In this document: positions 56,490-63,351 of the stretch, piece by piece
How the letters are laid out: each line of letters begins with the position of its first letter
Numbering within the stretch: position 1 is the first letter of the stretch
Assembly (NCBI GenBank): GCA_035551355.1
Contig: DASZNF010000001.1
Coordinates: 1-63,770, forward strand
Direction of reading: 5' to 3'
Length of the DNA stretch: 63,770 nt
Source of the DNA: DATATV01 sp035551355
GTDB taxonomy: Bacteria; Actinomycetota; Actinomycetes; Mycobacteriales; Pseudonocardiaceae
The notes under the pieces: model-generated
Seen by the model: the letters and a program-made list of their open reading frames with translations, nothing else
Database searches by the model: none
Told to the model about the DNA's origin: nothing
Made by a program: the position numbers and the translations under genes

Positions 56490-57359
56490 TCAGCGGTCCC
56501 GGTCGTAGGCGCCCAGACCCGGCCGGAACGTCTTGTCGTCGAGGAACTGTTCGAGCCCCTTCTGCCTGCCCCGCTCGGCGTCCAGGAACTGCGACTGCTC
56601 CAGTTTGGCGTACAGGTAGTCCTCCGCGTGTTCCCAGGGCATCTCCGCGGCGAGCTTGTAGCCGATCTTGGCCGCGCGCAACACCACCGGGTTCATTCCG
56701 GCCAGTTTCAGCGCCAGTTCCCGGGTCCGCGCCCGCAACCGCTCGGCCGGCACCGCCTCGTTGACCAGCCGCATCCTCGCCGCGGCCACGCCGTCGAAGG
56801 ATTCGCCGGTCATGATGTGGTAGAGCGCGTCGCGCTGCGGGACCACCGCGGCCAGCGCCCGGCTGACCACGCCGCCGGGCGGGATGCCCCAGTTCACCTC
56901 GGACAGCCCGTACTGCGCGTGCTCGGCGGAGATGGCCAGGTCGCAGGCGACCAGCGGGGTGAACGCGCCGCCGAAGCACCAGCCGTTGACCATGGCGATG
57001 GTCGGCTTGCTCCAGTTGGCCAGCCGCTTCCACTGCCATTCCGCGCTGGCCCGGCGCACCCGGATCTGCACCGCCGGGTCCGGGTTCTCGTCCACCTCAC
57101 GGAAGTACTCGCGCAGGTCCATGCCGGCCGAGAACGCCTCACCCGCGCCGGTGAGCACCAGCACCCGGCAGCGCGGGTCGCCCTCCAGGTGGTCCAGCAC
57201 CCGGACCATCTCGTCGTTGAGGGCCGGGTTCATGGCGTTGCGCTTGTCCGGCCGGTTCAGCGTGACCCAGGCGATGCCCTCGTCGAACTCCACCAGCACC
57301 GTGTTCCCCCACGGCTCGGCGAGCTGATCGCGCTGGTCAATGCCTGTCGGCCGGCTCAT
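56490..57359 (-). CDS. ech: p-Hydroxycinnamoyl-CoA hydratase/lyase (vanillin-forming)
   Basis: 289-residue crotonase-fold enzyme that hydrates feruloyl-, caffeoyl- or coumaroyl-CoA and cleaves it to the aldehyde (e.g. vanillin) and acetyl-CoA. Strong diagnostic blocks: RPDKRNAMNPALNDEM, VLVLTGAGEAFSAGMDLREYFREVD, KPTIAMVNGWCFGGAFTPLVACDLAI, LSEVNWGIPPGGVVSRA, MNPVVLRAAKIGYK and QFLDDKTFRPG. These separate HCHL from ordinary enoyl-CoA hydratases. ATG 57359. First gene of the ech-amidohydrolase-fcs operon, preceded by a perfect palindrome. Confidence 0.94.
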   Translation of the reverse strand: MSRPTGIDQRDQLAEPWGNTVLVEFDEGIAWVTLNRPDKRNAMNPALNDEMVRVLDHLEGDPRCRVLVLTGAGEAFSAGMDLREYFREVDENPDPAVQIRVRRASAEWQWKRLANWSKPTIAMVNGWCFGGAFTPLVACDLAISAEHAQYGLSEVNWGIPPGGVVSRALAAVVPQRDALYHIMTGESFDGVAAARMRLVNEAVPAERLRARTRELALKLAGMNPVVLRAAKIGYKLAAEMPWEHAEDYLYAKLEQSQFLDAERGRQKGLEQFLDDKTFRPGLGAYDRDR

Positions 57360-57376
57360 CGACGTCCCCTTTAATC

Positions 57377-57391
57377 ATCAGGATTCCTGAT
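57377..57391. promoter_or_regulatory. 15-bp palindromic operator before the hydroxycinnamate operon
   Basis: ATCAGGA-T-TCCTGAT (57377-57391), perfect 7-1-7 dyad in an AT-rich patch, 18 nt upstream of the ech start. Size and symmetry fit a MarR (CouR/FerC-like) or TetR repressor; no regulator is adjacent. Confidence 0.7.
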
Positions 57392-57445
57392 TTATGTCTA
57401 GCAAGCCGGTCCGCCGGACGTCAACACGGGCCGCTGCGGGCTACG

Positions 57446-59290
57446 TCACCCGCGCAGGGCACTGACCTCGGCCGGACGCACCAGGAACGGCCGCAGCATG
57501 CCCGCGTCGGCATGTTCGAGCACCTGGCAGTGGTAGGCGAACGCGCCGGTGCCCTGGCTGACCCGCCCGGCCACACTCAGCCACTCCCCCGCGCGCACCC
57601 GGATGGTGTCCTTCCAGCCCTGTTCGTTCGGGTCCAGCTCGCCCGGTTCGGGGCGCGGCAACGGTTCCGCCGTGCCACTGATCACCGTGTCGTCCGTGCC
57701 GACCGTGACGAACCCGCGGGCATCGAGGTGCCGCCGGGACAGGGCCTGGAAGGCCGCCAGATGGATGTGCACCGGATGCACCGGCCCGCCCAGGTGCAGC
57801 AGATGCCACACCACCCACCGGCCGGCGTTCACCACCACGCCGACCCCGTCCTCGAACCGCCGCGCCACCCGGGTGAAACTGCGCACCAGCCCGGTTTCCG
57901 GGTCGGTCAGCTGAATCCAGCCGTCGGCCGGGAACCGCGCGGGCAGCCGGGCCGGATCGGTGACCTCGGCCAGTTCCCACAGTTGCGGCGCGCCGTCGCC
58001 GGAACTGCCCGGTGGTACCAGCGCGATCCACACGTGCTGCTGATCCTCGGGCAACGTGCTGCCCCGCAGCAGCCGGTAGTACGAGGTGGAGATGGCTTCC
58101 GGAAGCCGAAACGCCTCGTGCGTGGCCCGGTCGCGCACCCGGAACTCCAGCACGTCCGGCTCGGGCGCGGAGTCCGGTTCGGTGCTGGTGTTGGTCAGCA
58201 CCACCGACCGGCCGCGCAGCGCGCCGAAATCGATCAGCACATCGGCCCGCTCGCCCGGCGCCAGCACCAGGCCGTCCTCGGGCAGCGCGGTGGGCGCGGG
58301 CAGCAGTCCGCCATCGGTGCCGATCTGCCGGGCCACCGCGTTGTGGTTGACCGCACGGTCCTCGGCGTCGATCAGGTTCAGCGCGTAGCAACGGGCGTTG
58401 GACGCGTTGAGCAGGCGCAGTCGATACCACCGCGCCTCCACCTCGCTGTGCGGCCAGATCACCCCGTTGACCAGGGTGAACGGCCCGGTGAATGGCGCGT
58501 CCACGCCGTCTTCCCCGGCGGCGATCTTGTACAGCAGCTGACCGGTCAGCCGGCCGGTGGCCGGGTCCACGTCCAGATTGCGGTCGGTGATGATCAACGG
58601 GAGCTCGTGCTCGCCGCTGGGCAGCCGCAGCCGCGCCTCCTCGTCGTCGCGCACCAGGTACAGCCCGGCCAGGCCGGTGTGCACGTTGAGCGCGGCGATC
58701 TCCCGGGCCTGGTCGTGATACCAGAGGGTGGCCGCCTGCTGGTGGTTGCGGTGCTCGGTGAGCTGCGAATGCCCGGGCAGCACGGCGTTCTGCCCGCCGC
58801 CGTCGTCGCCCCCGTCGGTGGCCGAGCCGTGCAGGTGCACCACCTGCCAGGCGGGCAGATCGGCCACCCCGGTCAGCTCGCTGATCCCGGGCAGCGGTTC
58901 CCCCCGCGCGTCCCGGTAGCCCGGCCGGTGGACCGCGCCGTCCGCCGCCGCCCGGACCGCGACCAGCGGAAACCGTCCGGTGATCCCGTTGGTCCAGCTC
59001 AGCCGCAGGGTGCGGTCGCGGTGCACGTCGATGGTCGGGCCGGGAAACGCCCCGTTGTAGGCCCACACCGCGGTGGGCGGCAGCTGCGAGTGCAGCCGCA
59101 CCTCGGCGCGAGTGGCGGTGATGGTGATCTCGTCGCGGTGCCACCACGCGTGTGGCCGCAGCACCGGTGGAATCGGCAGCGGGTCGAGAAACTTGGTCAG
59201 GCCGAAGTGCGGCGCCGCGGGTTGCGGCGCCCCGTCGAGGTCGGGGTCGCCGGTGTCGTCGACGGCGTCCCGATTGACCTGGCGTGCCAT
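57446..59290 (-). CDS. Multicopper oxidase (CotA/laccase-like) with altered type-3 copper motifs
   Basis: 614-residue, three-cupredoxin oxidase of the CotA/bilirubin-oxidase/phenoxazinone-synthase type. Copper motifs: VHLHG (His152/His154), WYHDQ (residues 190-194, normally WYHDH), HPVHIHLAAF, and HCQVLEHADAGM (587-598, normally HCHxxxHxxxxM). Type-1 Cys588, His593 and axial Met598 are present, but two His of the type-3 pair are Gln194 and Gln589. No signal peptide is evident, so likely cytoplasmic. ATG 59290 has GGGAGG upstream. It lies between pobA and ech on the same strand, suggesting phenolic substrates. Activity uncertain because of the substitutions. Confidence 0.88.
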   Translation of the reverse strand: MARQVNRDAVDDTGDPDLDGAPQPAAPHFGLTKFLDPLPIPPVLRPHAWWHRDEITITATRAEVRLHSQLPPTAVWAYNGAFPGPTIDVHRDRTLRLSWTNGITGRFPLVAVRAAADGAVHRPGYRDARGEPLPGISELTGVADLPAWQVVHLHGSATDGGDDGGGQNAVLPGHSQLTEHRNHQQAATLWYHDQAREIAALNVHTGLAGLYLVRDDEEARLRLPSGEHELPLIITDRNLDVDPATGRLTGQLLYKIAAGEDGVDAPFTGPFTLVNGVIWPHSEVEARWYRLRLLNASNARCYALNLIDAEDRAVNHNAVARQIGTDGGLLPAPTALPEDGLVLAPGERADVLIDFGALRGRSVVLTNTSTEPDSAPEPDVLEFRVRDRATHEAFRLPEAISTSYYRLLRGSTLPEDQQHVWIALVPPGSSGDGAPQLWELAEVTDPARLPARFPADGWIQLTDPETGLVRSFTRVARRFEDGVGVVVNAGRWVVWHLLHLGGPVHPVHIHLAAFQALSRRHLDARGFVTVGTDDTVISGTAEPLPRPEPGELDPNEQGWKDTIRVRAGEWLSVAGRVSQGTGAFAYHCQVLEHADAGMLRPFLVRPAEVSALRG

Positions 59291-59360
59291 ACGAGGGACC
59301 TCCCCAGTTGGTCCGTCCGAATGGTGCGGGCATCCCACCGTCCCGCGGCAGCGGGAAGTC

Positions 59361-59383
59361 GGTCACCGTAGAAGTACGTGACC
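59361..59383. promoter_or_regulatory. Inverted repeat upstream of the multicopper oxidase
   Basis: GGTCAC (59361-59366) and GTGACC (59378-59383) with GTA/TAC inside, about 70 bp upstream of the oxidase start. A second inverted repeat TCCCGC-ggca-GCGGGA is at 59341-59356. Either could be an operator or 5' leader hairpin. Confidence 0.4.
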
Positions 59384-59493
59384 ATGGCGAAGAAATACCG
59401 TCAGCCGGACACTGCGGCGACCGGCGCAGTCAGTCCCGACGACCGGCCCGTTCGGACCTGAACCAATCAGGGCTGCCGGGCGGAGCGAATGGC

Positions 59494-60669
59494 TCAGGCG
59501 AACGGCAGACCCACATAGTTCTCGGCCAGACCGGCCGCCGCGTGACGCGAACCGGCCGTGTAACGCAGCTGGGACAGTTGCAGCTGGCGCTCGAACGGGC
59601 TGTGTTCGGCGAACCGGTGCAGCATGGTGGTCATGAACCAGGAGAAGTGCTCGGCCCGCCACACCCGGCGCAGCGCGGTGTCCGAATAGGACTCCACCAG
59701 CTCTGTGCGGTTGTCCTTCAGCAGCGCGGAAAGCGCCTCGGTCAGCAGCTTGACGTCGGCGATGGCCAGGTTCATGCCCTTGGCGCCGGTGGCCGGCACG
59801 ATGTGCGCGGCGTCCCCGGCCAGGAACAGCCTGCCGTGCCGCAGCGGCGCGGCCACGAAGCTGCGCATCGCGCTGATTCCCTTCTCCAGCACCGGTCCGG
59901 TGTTCATGGCGAACCCGGTGTCGCCGCCCAGCCGGGTGGAAAGCTCCGTCCAGATCCGCTCGTCCGGCCAGTCCTCGATGCGTTCGTCGTTGGGCACCTG
60001 GAGATAGAGCCGGGTGATCTCGGGTGAGCGCATGGAGTACAGCGCGAATCCGTGATCGTGGTTGGCGTACACCAGTTCCTCGCGCACCGGCGCCGCCTTG
60101 GCCAGAATTCCCAGCCAGGAGAACGGATACACGTGCTCGTACTCGGTGATCACCCCATCCGGCACGGCCGGGCGGGAGATGCCGTGGAAACCGTCCGCGC
60201 CGACCACCACGTCACATCGCAGCTCCTGGGCCCGGCCCTCGGCGTCGGTGAAACTCAGCCACGGCGCGTCCGAGGAGATGTCGTGGATCGCCACCCCGGA
60301 CACCTCGAACAACAACTGCCCGTCGCCGGCCGGCCGGGCCGCGATCAGGTCCTTGACCACCTCCTGCTGCCCGTACACGGTGATCGTCCTGCCCACCAGC
60401 TCATCGAACGCGATGCGGTGGTCAGCCTCGTCGAAGCGCAGGCTGATCCCGGCGTGCACCAGGCCCTCGCGGTCCATCCGCTCGCCGAGGCCGACCTCGC
60501 GCAGCAACTCGGTGCTCGGATGCTCCAGCACGCCCGCCCGCACCCGCTGCTCCACGTAGTCGCGGCTGCGGGCCTCCAGCACGACCGAGTCGATGCCGCG
60601 CCGACGCAGCAGATGGGACAGCAGCAGTCCGGCCGGACCAGCTCCGATGATGCCAACCTGGGTACGCAT
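59494..60669 (-). CDS. pobA: 4-Hydroxybenzoate 3-monooxygenase
   Basis: 391-residue class A flavin monooxygenase hydroxylating 4-hydroxybenzoate to protocatechuate, the substrate of the pca operon. FAD motif VGIIGAGPAGLLLSHLLRRRGI, DVVVGADGFHGISRP (DG motif, binds FAD and NAD(P)H), GRLFLAGDAAHIVPATGAKGMNLAIADVKLL (GD motif), SWFMTTMLHRF near the C-terminus. Length is that of PobA (about 394). ATG 60669; longer 60711 reading is unlikely. Divergent from the IclR gene with a perfect palindrome between. Confidence 0.95.
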   Translation of the reverse strand: MRTQVGIIGAGPAGLLLSHLLRRRGIDSVVLEARSRDYVEQRVRAGVLEHPSTELLREVGLGERMDREGLVHAGISLRFDEADHRIAFDELVGRTITVYGQQEVVKDLIAARPAGDGQLLFEVSGVAIHDISSDAPWLSFTDAEGRAQELRCDVVVGADGFHGISRPAVPDGVITEYEHVYPFSWLGILAKAAPVREELVYANHDHGFALYSMRSPEITRLYLQVPNDERIEDWPDERIWTELSTRLGGDTGFAMNTGPVLEKGISAMRSFVAAPLRHGRLFLAGDAAHIVPATGAKGMNLAIADVKLLTEALSALLKDNRTELVESYSDTALRRVWRAEHFSWFMTTMLHRFAEHSPFERQLQLSQLRYTAGSRHAAAGLAENYVGLPFA

Positions 60670-60710
60670 GCCCACAGGATGAGCCACGCCGGCCGGGACT
60701 GGACAGCGCA

Positions 60711-60727
60711 CTTCCGGTCACCGGAAG
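60711..60727. promoter_or_regulatory. 17-bp palindromic operator between pobA and the IclR gene
   Basis: CTTCCGGT-C-ACCGGAAG is a perfect 8-1-8 palindrome within the 66-bp divergent promoter. It lies 8 nt before the regulator's start codon and 42 nt before pobA, so one bound dimer could control both. Confidence 0.8.
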
Positions 60728-60735
60728 ATGGACCG

Positions 60736-61566
60736 ATGCCGAGTCCGCGACCGCCGGTCAGTGTGACGGCCCGGGTGCTGAGCATCCTGGAGGCGTTCAC
60801 CGAGGAGAACCGGCAGCACACCCTCTCCGAGCTCAGCCGGCAGACCGGACTGCCGCTGACCACCACCCACCGGCTGGTCGGCGAGCTGGTCGCCTGGGGC
60901 GCGCTGGAACGCGACTTCGACGGCCACTACCGGATCGGGCTGCGGCTGTGGGAGGTCGCCTCGCTCACTCCGCGCAGCGTCGGCCTGCGGCAGAGCGCGT
61001 TGCCCTTCCTGGAGGATCTCTACGAGGCCACCCACCAGCACGCCCAACTGGCCGTGCTGGACACCGACGAGGTGCTCTACCTGGAACGCATCTCCGGCCG
61101 GGAGGCGGTGCACGTGCTGTCCCGGGTCGGCGGCCGGCTGCCCACCCACGCCACCGCGGTCGGCCTGGTGCTGCTCGCGCACGCCTCGCCCGAGGCGCAG
61201 GAACGCGCGCTGGCCCGGCCGTTGAAGCGCTACACCGCGAAAACCATCGATTCGGCCGCGACCCTGCGCCGGATGCTGGCCGATGTGCGGCGGGACGGCT
61301 ACGCGATCAGCGACGGGCAGATCGAACTGGTCGCGCTGTCGGTGGCCGCGCCGGTGCACGGTCCGGACGACTCGGTGGTGGCCGCGTTGTCCGTGGTGGT
61401 GCCCGCGCGGGGCACCGATCCGCGGGCGCTGGTCCCGGTGGTGCGCGCGGCGGCGCGGGGCATCTCCCGGGTGCTCGGCGCGCCGAGTGTGCAGCTGCCG
61501 CGGTCGGTGCGCCGGGAGACGCACGGCACCGACGAGGTGCTCACTTCCACTCAGTGGCAGAAATAG
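60736..61566 (+). CDS. pobR: IclR-family regulator of pobA
   Basis: 276 residues: HTH VTARVLSILEAFTEENRQHTLSELSRQTGLPLTTTHRLVGELVAWGAL (in parts) and IclR effector domain (LPTHATAVGLVLLAHASPE; VAALSVVVPARG). ATG 60736 with GGAAGATGG. The divergent position relative to pobA is that of PobR in other bacteria, where 4-hydroxybenzoate is the inducer; the assignment is by context. It is separate from the pca-linked IclR protein. Confidence 0.88.
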   Translation: MPSPRPPVSVTARVLSILEAFTEENRQHTLSELSRQTGLPLTTTHRLVGELVAWGALERDFDGHYRIGLRLWEVASLTPRSVGLRQSALPFLEDLYEATHQHAQLAVLDTDEVLYLERISGREAVHVLSRVGGRLPTHATAVGLVLLAHASPEAQERALARPLKRYTAKTIDSAATLRRMLADVRRDGYAISDGQIELVALSVAAPVHGPDDSVVAALSVVVPARGTDPRALVPVVRAAARGISRVLGAPSVQLPRSVRRETHGTDEVLTSTQWQK

Positions 61567-61706
61567 CCAAGAATTGTCGATCTCTCGATTTCGATCACAT
61601 TCCGGAAATCACCACCCACACCGGTGAGTCGCGGCGGATCGCCCGGCGGCCGGTGGCACTATATGCCGGTCCCAACCAGCCGAGCCGACCGAAACGGGGT
61701 GCGCGA

Positions 61707-62117
61707 GTGACGGGCCGCGAGCTGATCCCACCGGGCCGGGACGGGGACGACGGGGAGGCGCCGACGCTGGTACTGCCGGCCACGATCGCCGCCGCCCACC
61801 TGGCCGCCTGCGCCACCGACCTGGCCGCCGACACCGCGCCGGGCCGCGTCACCGAATCCGTTGGCGGCCTTGACGAACTGGCCGAACTGGCCGGGCACCT
61901 GGTCGCCGGCCAGCACCAGCTGGCCGTCGCCCTGGAACACCTGGCCGCCCACCTGCACCGACGCGGCGCCGTCCTGCCCGACGCGGTGGCCTCGGCCCAG
62001 CTCAGCGCGCTGGCCGAGGTGCTGCGGGCCGCGGGCATGGCGTCCGGGCACGCCGCCGAGGCGCTCGCGGAGAGCGGTCCGGTGCTGGACCTGGTCCGCG
62101 AAAGCGGCCAGGAATAA
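61707..62117 (+). CDS. Small helical protein of unknown function
   Basis: 136 residues from GTG 61707 (MTGRELIPPGRDGDDGEAPTL). No family recognised. Predominantly Ala/Leu/His-rich helices with heptad-like spacing (LDELAELAGHLVAGQHQLAVALEHLAAHLHRRG) and VLRAAGMASGHAAEALAESG. No signal or membrane segment. Codon use is typical of neighbours. It lies 128 bp upstream of ku, same strand; an association with Ku is possible but unproven. Preceded by an AT-richer stretch (61567-61680) that could hold its promoter. Confidence 0.55.
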   Translation: MTGRELIPPGRDGDDGEAPTLVLPATIAAAHLAACATDLAADTAPGRVTESVGGLDELAELAGHLVAGQHQLAVALEHLAAHLHRRGAVLPDAVASAQLSALAEVLRAAGMASGHAAEALAESGPVLDLVRESGQE

Positions 62118-62245
62118 TTGTTTTCCGCACCGCCACCCGTTTGTCGCAGTGGTGTCCCCGGCCGGTCGCACTAACCTGGAGCGATGGGCAACTTCCCGGC
62201 CCGGCTGGAATAGCACGCGTCGGCGCGCGGTACGGAGGGGAACCT

Positions 62246-63148
62246 ATGCGCAGCGTCTGGAAGGGAACCATCGGGTTCGGGACGGTCGCCATCCCGGTGA
62301 AGTTGTACGGGGCGACCGAGGAGCACGGTACCGGCCTGCACCAACTGCACCTCAACGACGGCGGGCGCATCCGGATGAAACGGGTGTGCGAGGCCGACGG
62401 CGGGGAGGTGCCGTTCACTGAGGTGGGCAAGGGCGCCACTCTGCCCGGCGGCCAGGTGGTGGTGCTGACCGACGACGATCTGGGCACCTTGCCGCTGCCC
62501 ACCACCAAGGCCATCCAGATCAGGGAGTTCGCCCCGCTGGACCAGGTGGATCCGATCTATTTCGGCAAGAGCTACTACCTGGAGCCCGAGCCGGTGGGCA
62601 CCCGGCCCTACGTCCTGCTGGCCGAGGCGCTGCGCGAGTCGGGCAAGGTGGCGATCGTGCAGATCGCGTTGCGGCAGCGGGAAACCATGGCGGTGCTGCG
62701 GGTGCGCGAACACGTGCTGATGCTGAACACCATGCTGTGGCCGGACGAGATCCGCACCCCGGATTTCCCGTTCCTGGACGACGATGTCCCGGTGCAGCTG
62801 CGCGAACTGCGCGCCGCCACCAAGCTGATCGACAAGCTGGCCACGGATTTCGCCCCGGACAAGCATCACGACCGCTATCGCGCGGCGCTGGACGCGCTGA
62901 TCACGGCCAAGGCCGAGGGCCGGGAAATCGCCGCGCCCACCGAGGCCGAACAGACCGCGGGCGTGGCCGAGTTGCTGGCCGCCCTGCAGGCGGGCGCCGA
63001 AGAACCGGAAGAGGTCACGAAGACCTCGGTGCGCCGGGCGAAAGCGGCCGCGGACAAGGCGGACGAGGCCAAAACGACGGCCAAGCGCGCGGCGGCGAAG
63101 GCGACCACGACCGCCCGCCCCCGCAAGAAGCCCGCCACCCGACGCTGA
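62246..63148 (+). CDS. ku: Bacterial Ku, non-homologous end-joining protein
   Basis: 300 residues. Homodimer that binds DNA double-strand ends and recruits LigD. RSVWKGTIGFGTVAIPVKLYGATEEH at the N-terminus, HQLHLNDGGRIRMKRVCEADGGEV, QIREFAPLDQVDPIYFGKSYYLEPE and MLNTMLWPDEIRTPDF are core Ku blocks. The C-terminus is a Lys/Arg/Ala-rich tail (RRAKAAADKADEAKTTAKRAAAKATTTARPRKK, in parts), the DNA-sliding extension known in actinobacterial Ku. ATG 62246 with GGAGGGGAACCT. No ligD in the window. Confidence 0.96.
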   Translation: MRSVWKGTIGFGTVAIPVKLYGATEEHGTGLHQLHLNDGGRIRMKRVCEADGGEVPFTEVGKGATLPGGQVVVLTDDDLGTLPLPTTKAIQIREFAPLDQVDPIYFGKSYYLEPEPVGTRPYVLLAEALRESGKVAIVQIALRQRETMAVLRVREHVLMLNTMLWPDEIRTPDFPFLDDDVPVQLRELRAATKLIDKLATDFAPDKHHDRYRAALDALITAKAEGREIAAPTEAEQTAGVAELLAALQAGAEEPEEVTKTSVRRAKAAADKADEAKTTAKRAAAKATTTARPRKKPATRR

Positions 63149-63351
63149 CCACCCCGGCCCGGCCATCCACGCCGATCTGCGCGCCTAGTGCCGAGCCACC
63201 TGACGGCCGCCGTCCCGGCCTTCATCGCGGCCCGCGGTCCGGAGCATCCCGCCTGAACTGGATGTTTTCGCTGAGGCCGAAGGACATTGAGGCCCGCCCA
63301 CCGGGCTGGTTGACTCGACAGCGGGGAGTGATCTTTGCTGACGGGGGCGTC
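63149..63351. other. Intergenic region before the SARP-type regulator
   Basis: 203 bp with no gene. A TTGACT at 63309-63314 could be a -35 element for the regulator gene, but no convincing -10 box follows at 16-18 bp. No strong hairpin found after ku. Confidence 0.4.
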
